A DNA stretch of 64,000 bases. Source: Gibbula magus. Taxonomy: Eukaryota > Mollusca > Gastropoda > Trochida > Trochidae. Positions 47,881 to 59,995 of this stretch are shown piece by piece. Every line of letters begins with the position of its first letter. Positions within the stretch are counted from its first letter, which is position 1. Under the pieces are notes generated by a model. It saw only the letters and a list, made by a program, of their open reading frames with translations, had not been told where the DNA came from and did no database searches. The stretch lies in contig OW388293.1 of the NCBI GenBank assembly GCA_936450465.1, positions 54,835,201-54,899,200 on the forward strand, read 5' to 3'. The position numbers were made by a program, and so were the translations under genes.

Positions 47881-50800
47881 CTAAACACACACTGCCTCAT
47901 AGTAAGTCCACCCTGATGATGCAGCAGGTTTTCCAAGTCCAACAGCAATCAGTTCACACGACCCAGTACCATGTCCAGTTCCGTTGAAGTTGAACCCATC
48001 ACACACGGGAAGCCAGAAACACTCAACCATGCACGACATCAGACTTCCGGTAAACTCCTTGAAACCGGAAGTCGCCATGTAAACGTCGTTGTGGGTAATA
48101 AAATCAGCAGGACGTTTCAGATGAGCGTCACAATTTCCACGTGATTCTGACAAAAGATTGAAAAGGTTGAAACGAAAATACATGTGTATGTACATCTCAT
48201 TGTGTCTCAATAATGTCTTGTAAGTGTGTTTGTTATTATTCACTGACGGATGTTGTTTACTCGCTTATAGATGAAACCACTCACTCGGTTCATATAAATG
48301 GTATTACATAGAGTTGGTTTGTTAGCACCAGTTGTTGGAAACCGAGTAAGTTTTATTAAAAAATTTAAAGCTCGATAAGTAGATGTTTTTAAACAAAATT
48401 GGATCTTGATAACAGCACCAGCTGTGTTTTATATAGAGAATTCAAAAATATCTTTTTGAGACTACAGATTATAAATTACGCAAATATCTACTTAAATTTA
48501 GAGCTGGCCTGTTTAGGTTGAAATTCAATGAGTTTTAACTGAGAAATACTATATAACCACCTCCCTAATACAGTATTGTATGCGTGTAATGTTAGTTCAC
48601 GTACTTGAGGAAACGAATTAAGGTATAAGAAAAAAATTAATGAATAAACCATTACCGTCAAAGAACGGATGAACTGCTACTTCACAGAGAGTTAGGGCGT
48701 CTTTGTTCTTCATCCTATTCTTCTGGATTCGGACATATCTGCCCTGGACCAGACTGTCACAGAAGAGGGTCCGAGTGACGGGTCCAAAGGATCCAGGGAA
48801 AGTCAAACAAGTCTTGAACGTAGCTGCCGGATTATTCAGCGGATTGGTCGTATATACCTCAATGTCGAAGTCGTACAGTCGCCATGCTAAACAATAAAAT
48901 TGGAATTGAAATAGAAACCGTTTCTGCTTATTTTTTATAATAAATAATGACTTTTATTTAGGACAATTTGCCTGTTGATGATGAGTCTATGATAGATTGT
49001 TTCAATTTAAAGGAATCAATCTGTGTTTATCTTATATCTTCATTTAATATATTTGTTTATCATTACATTTGTCTTTAAAGTGCGTTCTTTAACATTCTGA
49101 AGAAAATGTATTTTAGTGAATTTATATACTAATTTATATAATACTACTTATATAAAATTTTAAATCAGATAATTTAAAGTTCTAAGAACGATTTCACCGC
49201 AATGCATAGCCACATGGCGTTGCGGGCTTTTACCCTGCCGTAATACTAGCAGCGGCGATATAAGTGAAATACTCTTGAAAGGGGCGTTAAACCCCAACTC
49301 ACCTCACCCACCTCTAAGAACGATAAGAACGAATTTCGGCATATTATATGTATCTTACATTATCGTTTTTTATCCATCATAATCCTATAAAAAGTTCCAT
49401 GATTTTAGTTAGCAATATTTGAACATCTGTTCAAGAGTAACCCCAAGAAATTGTGCTGCAGCAACAAAGAAAATTTCTCTTGTTATGAGGTTATTTTATG
49501 CCCCGAAAAACAGTGAATGGATATATAATGATACAGAAATTTATTGTCAGGCTGATAAAAGCAGAACTATTCATCCGATTATGTTGAAAGCCTGTCTTTT
49601 ACACTACTAGGAGAGGTGCACTACTGGTTGAAAAGCGATTTAATGAATTTCTTTTTCTTTTTACAAATATATATTTTGTAGTTAGTAATCGGACTTGAAT
49701 TTTGAAAGTATAGAAACTCTATTCAGTTTATCTTTTTCAAATTTCGTACATATCTCTTAAACTACTGAGAGTATCTCCCCCTCAGGTGACAACCTTTGCC
49801 ACTCCTTAGTACTGGTTTTACCAAGCTTTGCTGTATTTGTATGTGTTAGCCTAAAAGCGAATCTTGAGGTTGGGGTTCTTAGCCTGACGGTGAATAGCAA
49901 CAATGCTAAATCGTCTGCTTGTTGCCCCTCTCTTTACCAGAGAAACAAATAACGTAACTGAAGTACCGTGAGTGGTCGACACCCTGTTGGTGATTGTGAC
50001 AGCCCTGATGGTGTAGTTTGCCTGCAAATCCACCTGCCAGTAAGGGAGCCCATAATTAGAGAACGTACAGGAAGCTACGTCCCAGCGTTGATCCCCATTT
50101 CCATCAACAGCTCTATCTGGCCTTCCACCGTAACCTATGTTAGGTTGGGTTGCAGGCTTTCCCAATGCCACGTTTTCAAGACAATAACCTGCGGATGTGA
50201 GGCATACCTTTATTGGCGACGAAATAATTTTTTATTCGATTCAGTTGAATACAATCGTCAGTATTTAGTAGGATATACAAGAACAATTGATATGAAAGAT
50301 CATGCATATTAAAATTGGCATTTTCATTACAAACCACAATAGAATAAAACAGTACACGGATAAAGATATGTATGGATAGTGGTTCACCTGATCGAAAAAT
50401 ATTTCATTCAATAACATTTGATGACATTCTTAAGAATCGCCCATTTTCTCTTAAAAGAATTCATGTTGAGATTTTTTCGAGCAATATATTACTCAATGTC
50501 AAAAACATCTTTCAAAATCCTTGCATACAATGTGAAACGTGGTTTCAAACCTTTGATATTCATAATATAGATATGACGTTTGGCTAATAATATCTGGTAG
50601 CATAATATATCTTTAGTTGAGAGTTCAAATGTTCCCTTAAAGGTATTATTAATGAAGTCTTTGAATTATTTCCAGAACATTTTAACAGTATATAAATATA
50701 CATGATAAATATTCGCGCTGGAACAACACGATGAAAATAAGTCCTTATCAAAGAGTTTAATTTTAACCTTTTTTCTTAGATCTAAGATTTTGTTCTCTTA

Positions 50801-53800
50801 GTATAGTCCTTTCCGATAAGGTAATTATCTCCCTTTCCGAGATTGTCTCCCTTGACGCAAGGCTACTTCCGGAGATTATTGTTTTCCAACATGGCGTCGA
50901 ATTTATGCAATTCATCTACAGATTTTGACAATTTAACTGTGAAACAACTTCAGAATTATTTGAGAAATCACGGAGAATACGTTTCTGGGAAGAAGTGTGA
51001 ACTTATTTCGAGAGCTAGAGGGTTGCAGTTCATAAGAGACAATGATAACATGAAAACCGTCAACACTCAAGACGTTGGAGATAGTGTCAAGAGGCAACTA
51101 GAGCGCCTTGTTTCCCCATTAGGAGAGACCTTGCCAGACCCAAGTAGCTTGAAACTAGGATGGACAAGCAACGAAGAAGTTATGCCTGGCGTCTCTAAAG
51201 ATGATTTGTACAATTATCTTGTTTTGAGCAAGCAACGCACGTTAGACAATGCCGAAAATCTAGCTACACGTCAGTTGAAAGCCAAGGTGTTCTATATGGG
51301 CCAACATGTTCATAGTGTAGCCTATCACGAGATCAGCAAAGATTGTTCACACTGTTTTGTGAAAGCCAGGGTAATGCCATCTCTACCATCAAACAAAAGT
51401 CGTGACTACGATGTGTGGATTTGCTTATCAAAGGTCACTGGACACGTTCACTCAGCCTTGTGTGATTGCACTGCAGGGTGAGAAATCATTTTTCGTTTTC
51501 AACTTTGTTAATGCAAACAATAGTTTCGTTATTCAAATGAGATTACATTATAAATCTATCATATTTTTAAAAAATAAATTAAATTAATTTTAAACTATTG
51601 AGGTAAACATAATTATGGCTTATATATTCACTGGTTATAATTTAATATTAACGATATAATGTATAGATCTATGAAGTAAACAACGTGTTTATCATTTTTC
51701 AGAGGGGGGGAATCCTGTAACCATGTGGCTGCTTTACTGTATGCGCTGGTTGACATCACGGTATCGAAAGCAAAAGGACTTAATGCACCAACTTCAAAGA
51801 AATGCCTTTGGAAAGACCCTAGGAAACGAAAAATGAGTCCTTGCAAATCCCAGGTAGGTTTTGAAATAAACAAATAAATAATTTTAAAAATAAACAAATA
51901 AATAATTTTAAAAATAAATAATACAATTAAATTCCTGTTTTTAATAAAAACTAGTTTAAAAAAAATAATTTAAAAAGGATATATTCTATTGATAAAGAAG
52001 TAAGGTAATACAAAGTATTAGTAAATGATCTAGCTAGGTTGCTTTCAATCATGTTAATTTAGATTTAATTTAATTTTTGTGTTTTGTGTTTACAGGATAT
52101 GGTTTTCAAGAAACATAAGTTCAGTGATCTCCAAGAGGAATCGGATAAGGATGTTCATAAGAATTTATTGAAGATTGACAGTAACCACATCAAGCCAGTC
52201 AATCGTGAGAGATTTGCAGGAAAACTGTTGGATTCTGGAGCTGCCCCACACGCTTCTTGGTTGTTCACACAAGATTCCTTTGTTGACAGTATACCTGATC
52301 GTGATGAACTGCCTTTACCTACATTTCTCTCTGTTGATTTTAATTATGCTGATTCATGTGATCTATCAAGTGACGAGTGTATTAATCACTTTGAGAATAC
52401 ATTCAGCAACATGTCTCTAACTAACGAACAGTGTCAACTTGTTGAAAAACATACCCGTGGTCAAACAAAAAATGACACTTGGTTTTCAGAACGCAAAAAC
52501 AGAGTGACGGCATCTAACTTTGGTCAGATATGTAAGCTTAAATCATCAACTGCACCAGATTGCTCTCTGAACAAAGTGATGGGTTACTCTTATTTTACAT
52601 CAAAGCAAACCAAATGGGGAAGTGATCATGAACCTGCCGCTCGCTTTTAGTATAGATATATGAATGAATTGGTTTTGGAATTCCAAAAGCTTTGTGTATT
52701 TGGTGGATTGTTTTTATTTCAAAAAAATGTCTCCAATTGATATGGTCATTTCGTTCAGTCTCCCTGTTTGCCTGTACAGTCAGATATGAGATCATCGTAA
52801 AATAATCTTGACGCCTTCAAATGTGTAATAAGATCATTCCAGGGGGAACATATTGGCATATTTCGTATGGATGAGAGGTCAAATGTTCGGATGAGATCTT
52901 ACCATTTTGGGGATATTGAGGATGGCACGATTTAGGTAAAAAACTGTGTCCTTAAGGTCATATTATGATTTAATTTCTGCAAATGATAGAAATTCATGAT
53001 CCTTGCAAATATCCTTAATACAAAGTATTCCTCGATGAAATACTTAGTCTAGAATCTAAATGTCAAAGGACTTGGAAAGGAGTTGTTTTCACTCTAGGTG
53101 ATTCGACCTTTGAAATGCGTTATTCAAGAAGCCATAGTCGTATAGTAGTGAGTATAACACATACAGTGGAAACTGTCAAAACTGTGAACGTTGTTAAACA
53201 AGACTTATTCTGCCAAGGAGAGCACACTAAACTGAATCATCAGGATGCACTTATTCGGCACACAAATAGGGCCATCTACATAGCAAGTTTTTGGAGAAAG
53301 ACTGTATATTTGCAGAGAAAAATCCTAGCCCACGGGAGTTTGGATGGTACCGAAAGGAAGAACATTGGTATACACGTAGGTTAATATTCCGGAAGTGTCC
53401 AGGTCGTGCGGAGAACTGGTGAAACGTGGTTTCAAGGTACACCCAGGGGATAGATCTAGACCGGTTATAATAAAATTAGACTAAAACGTAGGTCAGATGG
53501 TAGTGCCATGTTGGACAAAGTTAGATTTACTTGTACTGAAATGGTCTAATTTCATTTTAATGGTCCTAATGTGTTCCTTTCCCCCAAAACGTTGAAATAG
53601 ACATCTGGAGCATCCAATTTGAGTGAATATTATGGACTTGGGAACATTTGGAGGTGTCGGCGGCCATTGTTGACGCAATATTGGATTTCTGTGTTGTATT
53701 ATAGACAAACACCATTTATTATAATCTTAATGTGTTCGTTGCCCCCAAACATCTAGTGGTAAACACCAAGATCATCACATTCGAGTTAATGGTTACAGCG

Positions 53801-54921
53801 TTATGATCATTAAGAGGTTTTGGCGGCCATCTTGGACGCCATCTTGAAAAAAAAATGTTTCCGGGGGTCCAATTTTGGTAATCCTTTGGTATGTTATGAA
53901 GTACACTAAACCCAACCAGAATCAGTTGAGAAACCTTTTGTAGCAATGTTTGGGAGTTAAACTGTATTTTAACCTGGCTATTAGCAAAACTCTCATTTGA
54001 ATGAAATTATATGACGTCACAGTTTGATGTTAGGATTCATAATACGGATGCGCTAAATGAGATGCTTTACAGGTTCTCGACACCAAGTCACTTGTTGTCT
54101 CGCATCCGTAAACCATCCATCACATGTCTTCAACGATTCAAATTCGTAAAGACGTTGCTGACACGAGTTGAATAACTTCTACAAACTTTACAAAACAACC
54201 CGTTACCACGGCCACGTGTCGTTTTCGTTTCGTTTCAATGCTGGTGAACTACGTTCGTACTTTGATGACAAAAAAAGAAAACTGACTTGATGAAAACCGC
54301 CATTCTGTTCAAGAATGTCTTCAACTTAGTTTCCAAAATTAGGAAAAGCTTGTAAAGGAGTAAGCATGTAGTATATTGGCCTGAAATACATGGACAAACT
54401 TTTAAGAGATGTAAGTACATGTTGACAGAAAATGTGTGTTTTTGCAAAGAAAAATGTATCATAACTATCCTATTGAACTAAAAAAGAAAAGAAATAGTCT
54501 TGTAAAGAACATAACACAGCGAATTACTAAATGTAGAAATACTGTATCCGGTAAATGTTATTGTAAACCTTTTAAAACCTATTTGCAAGTCTGTTAGTGG
54601 AAAGTTGAAAGAATACGATGACAATTACGAAACACACAGAACAGATGTGGAGTACAAACAACCTCTTGTCAAAGTATCACATACATAAAATGAAAGGCAC
54701 CACACCAACCTGTCCACAAAAACAACCACCGGGAAACAATCTCAGACAGACCCACACAATGCACTCACTACAAGGAACAAACATACCGAATTATTACATG
54801 TACGCCAATGAGCAACGCCCCTAGACAATTTCAAATGATGTAACCACTGACCATATGTGGATGATGCGAGAACGGCAGCAACGATAATCGGGATTCCAAT
54901 AATTGCTTCTGACACTAACAT
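47881..54921 (-). CDS. Secreted F-type lectin with C-terminal PAN-like domain, copy 2 (intact)
   Basis: Exons on the minus strand: 54921-54852 (signal peptide), 50188-49967 (lectin part 1), 48886-48656 (lectin part 2), 48146-47881 (PAN, TAG stop). Together 789 nt, 262 residues, all GT-AG with phases agreeing. Domain evidence: NVALGKPATQPN, AVDGNGDQRWD, YWQVDLQANYTIRAVTITNR, FCDSLVQGRYVRI and ALTLCEVAVHPFF are the F-type (eel fucolectin) signature. The last exon GNCDAHL...SCMVECFWLPVCDGFNF...SCELI...YEAVC is a six-cysteine PAN/apple-like module. The expected role is glycan recognition in immunity or egg and mucus secretions (family knowledge). The canonical His is Phe (SCTFS) and R-x-D is changed (NRVSTTHAWR), so fucose binding may be lost. 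The first intron contains a foreign gene fragment. Confidence 0.85.
49192..49312 (+). mobile_element. 5'-truncated SINE in lectin copy 2 intron
   Basis: Only the 3' body and CACCT tail remain (121 bp). It is flanked by the perfect 11-bp duplication TCTAAGAACGA (49181-49191 and 49313-49323), showing that it inserted in truncated form. It is absent from unit A. Confidence 0.9.
50891..52650 (+). pseudogene. SAP-SWIM-YqaJ gene, 3'-truncated insertion in lectin copy 2 intron 1
   Basis: Three exons: 50891-51477, 51703-51853 and 52096-52650, with clean GT-AG sites and matching phases. The start MASNLCNSS is an ATG in a strong context (AACATGGCG). Residues ~10-45 form a SAP DNA-binding motif (LTVKQLQNYLRNHGEYVSGK). 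A SWIM zinc finger spans the exon 1/2 junction (CDCTAGGGESCNH). Exon 3 enters a YqaJ-type nuclease domain (TWFSERKNRVTASNFGQIC ... WGSDHEPAARF), then hits TAG where lectin intron sequence resumes, so the catalytic half is missing. Such genes are common, multi-copy and often mobile-element-associated in molluscs and cnidarians. TTAGTATAG flanks the insert at 50798-50806 and 52647-52655. An ETS-like ACTTCCGG upstream suggests that it carried its own promoter. Confidence 0.75.
52656..54851. other. Lectin copy 2 intron 1, part colinear with unit A
   Basis: It resumes the unit A sequence at 38415 and runs colinear with it (same CAAGTCACTTGTTGTCTCGC and GGCGGCCATCTTGGACGCC words). A block at about 54535-54822 has no counterpart in unit A and contains CA-rich sequence whose 68-residue frame shows no domain. 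Confidence 0.6.
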
Positions 54922-55214
54922 TGTTGAAATCCTGTAACTTTGTTATGCTTTTTCATCAAGTGATTTCTTCAGATTCTCAAGTTCTCCTATGACAAACTGT
55001 ACATTGAGACAATCGTCTGTGAAGGTCCAACTATTTCCAAGTCAAAGCTTGTTACTCCAGGGAATTGAGTGCTGCTACCACATCAACCAAGTTTATAACC
55101 CACGATTTAAGTAGTTTGAAGTCCAGTCGTACATACTAATTCATGATAATAATAGTATATTGGTATAGCACATTTTTAGCAATAGCACAATTGGCCGAAA
55201 GGCACTTTTTGTGC
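54922..55214. other. Upstream flank of lectin copy 2
   Basis: Colinear with 40500-40770 in unit A (CTTTTTCATCAAGTG, TTCTCAAGTTCTCCTATGAC). This should contain the copy 2 promoter on the minus strand; no TATA box was certain. Confidence 0.4.
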
Positions 55215-55854
55215 CGCTATTAAGCACTCTTATAGGTGTATGTTCAGGCTTGTTGGACCAAGTACAATGTGGATGAACTTCCTTGCCTAACAACACAATA
55301 TGAGACCAAGGTCGAAAAGTTTTGGTGTCTCTGCCGGGATTCGAACTCAGGCTAACAACTACACCACTGTGCTCCACTTCGTTGATAATACCGGATACTG
55401 ATTCAGATGTTAACATCTATATTTTCAATCAAAATGTGAACGAGTTTCCATTGTCTGTGTTGAGGTTACGACACCAGTGGTGTATGACAGACGCTCAAGC
55501 AGCAGTTTGAGAGACAGTGATTGCAACATAGATATCGATCTGCCTCTTTAGAAAGGGTGGAGTCTACTACCGCCAACAGGGAAGATCGCCTACAGTCTTA
55601 AACAAACAAGTTTATGCAACAGTGATTCTGATTTTTACATCCTTCAACCTTTCATCAAAGTGGAATGACCCGTTATTTTGTGGACTAATGCCTACAGTGA
55701 AAACACAACACAGTATTTTTATGTGCATTATATACATTTTATTCATTTAACCACATATTCATTATATTCATTATATGCGTTACATATACATATATTTATC
55801 ATTTTGTCATCTCCGCATAATGATTGTTTGTGTTGGTTTGTGTTTCTTTTTTTC

Positions 55855-56150
55855 CCTTCAAGCAAGCTTGATCAGATGTCCAACAGCTGAGAAGAACTCG
55901 ATTGGAGTCCTGATTCCAGTTGTCAGTTGGTTCTTCAGTCTCCTGAGTCTCTGAGATTTCTGCACTGTCTTGTTGAAATGACAATGCCAACCCTCGAGAT
56001 GGTTGTTCGTCCTCGGACCTTGGGTCTCATGGTGGTTCCAAAGTCCAGCTCGGAACTTTGCGTTGTCATCCACCCAGGTGCTGGTGACGAAGTCGTGGAA
56101 GTAGTACACTTTCCACGACAGCTATCTTGAACACACTTCCAGTGCACGCA
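55855..56150 (-). pseudogene. MULE-type transposase fragment
   Basis: The minus-strand frame YFHDFVTSTWVDDNAKF, GLWNHHET, RTNNHLEGWHCHFNKTV carries the TNN-x-EGWH landmark of MULE-type transposases. Only about 60 residues are recognisable before the frame diverges. No catalytic domain is present. Confidence 0.65.
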
Positions 56151-57130
56151 GGTCAGTCTTCTGTTGTTGAGTTGGTATCTGCTGTCCTCCTCTCGGTAAT
56201 GTGTAGTACTCGACTTTCTTTGGATTTGCCATGGTTAGCGATGAAGACTTTGGTTACAAGCATTATAAAGCAATGCATTTCCTTCTCGCTTAGAATTATG
56301 TCTCACAAACACTACTACATTTCTTTCATGCTTTGTGTTATCATGTTGTAATAGATAATTGATAATGGAAATAACTGAGAAAGCTTTACCTACACAGTAA
56401 ATTAAATTTCTATAGCAGTTTCATGACAGTTGTTCTTAAACTTTTTGCTCTTTGCTCCACTAATCCCTCAACTGGTGTTATTACTTCCCTATTGTAGGCA
56501 TTAGTGCACACTGATTGGAACAGTTCACTTGTGTGCAGGTAAGCGTATCGCTGTCACAACTCAAACTGTAGCTATTAATCCCCGTAGGCAATTGTCACTG
56601 TAGGCGTTATTACACCTAACCTAAGAAATAGATGGATGTTAAACGAGCAAGTGCTGTGAGGGGGTTTGCTTGTTGCACACATATTGTATTCATGAGTAAA
56701 GGATTGGTTACAGATGCTATTTAAATTCTGATGATAAAGATGGCCAGAGGACGACAAAGGGATGACATTAGAACAAATACATTAATTTAGATACCATTTC
56801 TGATTGAAAAAACAGGTTTAAATAATTTTAAGATGTTATGATTCACGTTAACTGTCGTATCTGCATTGCCATGAACTCGCAATTTATGTTCATTTTGCTT
56901 ACCATACGTTAATTAGACATCATTGCAGTTCGTTGTGATATAAATATATATAATAATGATATAATAATCATAACACTTTATTGTCCTCAATAAAAAATAA
57001 ATTCGAAATCCTGTTTGTGTCCTTGGCAGCAACAGTGCAGGACCAGTTCAAGCATTTTTTATCCTTATAATGCTGAGCGTCAAGCAAGGAAGCAACAACT
57101 TCCATCATTTAACGTCTTTTGGTATGAGAC

Positions 57131-57188
57131 GACGGGAATCTAACCCCGACCTTCCGTGTGATGAGCGGACGCTCTACCAACTGAGCTT
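57131..57188 (-). other. tRNA-like sequence
   Basis: On the minus strand, AGCTCAGTTGGTAGAGC (box A) and GGTTAGATTCC (near box B) have normal tRNA spacing around a CTCATCA loop like that of tRNA-Met. The anticodon stem does not pair over five bases, so a tRNA pseudogene or SINE head is more likely than a gene. Confidence 0.4.
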
Positions 57189-58224
57189 CATGTTCATACA
57201 TATTTATCATATTTCATATATACATTATAAATATTTCATTGTAATGAGCTATAGAGCCAATGGGTTTAGTTTCAATGTATCATTTAATCTTCGAGTTTAA
57301 AAGTATGGTTTGGGTCTAAAAATGAAAGTATGACAACTGTTTAAAATTGTTCAAATGTTAGGCCTTTTACTAACTTTAGTTTATTTCATATCCTTTCACC
57401 ATTTCAATTCACTTGTCACACAGTTTTCTCATGGAGAACTGGCTCACCTATTGCGCTGCACATACTACACTCAACCGCAAAAGGAACGTCACCACATTTT
57501 CAATAGTGTAAAATCCGAAATACTGCTGCCAGAGAAAGACGATTTTGAATGGTATCTATAGGGACATGATTTGTAAAGAGGCATGCGCAATTCATACATC
57601 AGAGTATTGTAGTTTTATTTTTTATGTCTGTTCAAGTACAGTTGAGGTGTTGAAATTGCTTTTTAAAATGTTATTTGGACAGAATATTCGTCATTTAACT
57701 TAAGAATAAATAAAATGCGCATAATATATGATAATGATCTCACTGGCTAATAAGTGCGTTAGGAAGTTGCCTTTGACAACTTCTATATTCAGCAACTCCA
57801 CATTGATAAGTAATGAATCTAAGTAGGAGATCGATTGAATCCGCTTTGATGTCGTTCTTATGATCATGGAGCAATACTCAAAATAAAGAGATCAAGAGTT
57901 TAGAAACATTTGGAACTAGTGCATTAGGAAACACTTGAATAATCACAGACAAATGAACTAAATGTCACATTGTTCATATTTTATTTTCATCATCGAAGAC
58001 CGTGAGAGTCTTAACAGACAAAGGGATATACATGTACACAGTTTCAGGATTTCTACAACGTACAGTAAAATCATCTTGAGGGAGGTATAATACGGTTAAC
58101 ACGCTTGCCAATGATATAACGCAGATGCTAACTAATGCGGCAAGACCCACGTTTGGAACCCATAAAGCAGTGTACACGTGGTTACACCAATAGTACTTGT
58201 CATAAATTCAAACCAAAACCATGG

Positions 58225-58700
58225 TTATGAGAGGAATGTAAAACAATGAGAAAACATTAAAGATTGGCTAAAAGCAACTTTAATTGTAGAAAAACAACAG
58301 AAAGTAGTTTGCATTTCCGACAACATGCAATTTTATAAACGTTGTTAAGATAGTCTAAACAGTATTCATGATTTGGTAGCAACAACTTCAGTAGACAAAT
58401 CTAACCCGAGAATTTGGGAAATTACTAAAACCTAAAAAGGAAAATTAAATGTTGACCTGACCTAGAGGAATGTTATGATTTCTTTAAAAAAAAATCTTAA
58501 CAATACATTGCAACGTGCTATCGACTTAAACGAGAATTGTTTTTACAAACTTAACCCAAATAAATTAAATGAAGATATCACTATGGAAGAAGTTGTTAAA
58601 GCTGCCTCGTCAAATAAAACTGCAGACCTGATAGTAAACAAATAACTTGTAAATTTATTTGATAAAATGGAACATCTTTACGTACGTTCATGCAATTGTA
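58225..58700 (+). pseudogene. Reverse-transcriptase-linker fragment, unit B copy
   Basis: Colinear with 41490-42005. NEDITMEEVVKAASSNKT is retained but an extra in-frame TAA follows VNK. Confidence 0.55.
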
Positions 58701-58786
58701 TACTCCCTACTGCATCGATACCTGAGGTAAGGAGTGTCATCAATTGTATACTTGAAAACACGTTGGTAGACCTCTCCAGGTGAAGC

Positions 58787-59152
58787 ATCCTCGGTTACCC
58801 AGGGTTTTATATATGCTCCACTATATCACCCCTTGGACACTTTCACAGAAATCTGTACATAACCCTTGGCCGGCTGGACAAAATCAGTATCCAATGAAAA
58901 TGCTCTATAGGATAAGACGGAAATGGTCAAAGGAGATAGCCGGTGACGGATGGCTTACGAAATTACCACGCCCAGGAGTGCGTGCTTTGCAACGAAGTGA
59001 TGTGAATTGTCATTGGCTCGCAGGTCCAAAAGTGCAGCAGTTTGATTGGCTCAAGTCGGCCAAGGGCGGGTAATTTGAGATTTCTCTGATGGAATGTCCC
59101 ATGGGTGATTTAGCGGAGAATATGCGAGCGCATATAAAACCCCGGGTAACCG
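58787..59152. mobile_element. CCAAT-rich MITE, unit B copy
   Basis: Colinear with 42077-42460. The left TIR and CCAAT boxes are kept; the right TIR breaks after CCGGGTAACCGA and joins sequence not seen in unit A. Confidence 0.6.
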
Positions 59153-59708
59153 ATATCTGGACATGTGTTCATATTATTAATATCAACTCGGTTATATTCA
59201 ACCGTATGGGTAATAATATGGTCAGACAGAACGCTAAGACATGTGATAAAGCAAACAGTGTTTATTCCATAATCAACAATTAGCGATATCACAGAAGACG
59301 ACAAAATATGGAAATATAGAAACGGACAAGGTATTTCTACTTACCTGTGATAAACAACGAATCCGTGATAACTATACAGCTGCATAAAGTTTGTTCACCT
59401 GTTCACTGGTACCTCTTAGTGCAAATATCATGTAAATTGACGTTCATTGTATAATGTCAATAAAATTACATCACATACGAAGACAGTGAATCATTATTCA
59501 TCCATGAGTAAAATAATATTTCCAAATGTATGCTGTGATCGCCACATCACTTGGGCATGTTTATGAAATTTGGCATAATTAAACAGACAGATGTGGTCAA
59601 ATTTAGAAAATTTTCGCATAAAAGTTTTAATATCGTCTAAATCCATTGACTGAGTATAGGAGGAAACATAAGATATATGTTTGACCCACTTACAGAATAT
59701 TTCACAGA

Positions 59709-59995
59709 GGTGAGGTGAGTTGGGGTTTAACGCCGCTTTCATGAGTATTTCACTTCTATCACGGCTGCTAGTATTATGACAAGGAGAAAGCCCGCAACGC
59801 CATGTGGCGATGCATTGTGGTGAAACCTGCGAGCATCGGCTGGAACTAGCATACCATGGGTGGTACTGCACTGAAATTCAGTGTAGCACTGCACCCAAAC
59901 CTGACTGACAAAGTTGCCGTGCCCCTGGCGGGATTCGAACCCCTGACCTCTTGATCCGAAGCCGAACGCGCTGACCACTGCGCTATCCCGCCCCC
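59709..59995 (-). mobile_element. tRNA-derived SINE, unit B (orthologous to 43127-43401)
   Basis: Perfect TATTTCACAGA duplication on both sides (59698-59708 and 59996-60006). It is less diverged than its unit A partner. Confidence 0.9.

Larger units (their letters stand above)
55215..57485. mobile_element. 2.3-kb block present only in unit B
   Basis: Unit A passes directly from GCACTTTTGGTG (about 40765) to ACGTCACCACATTTTCAATA (about 40791); unit B has extra sequence in between. The block contains a tRNA-like SINE head (55335-55376, minus), a transposase fragment (55855-56150) and another tRNA-like sequence (57131-57188). Exact ends and target duplication were not resolved. Confidence 0.6.

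Noticed and set aside
57131..57188. Functional tRNA gene
   Set aside because: Boxes A and B are present, but the anticodon stem and acceptor ends do not pair well.
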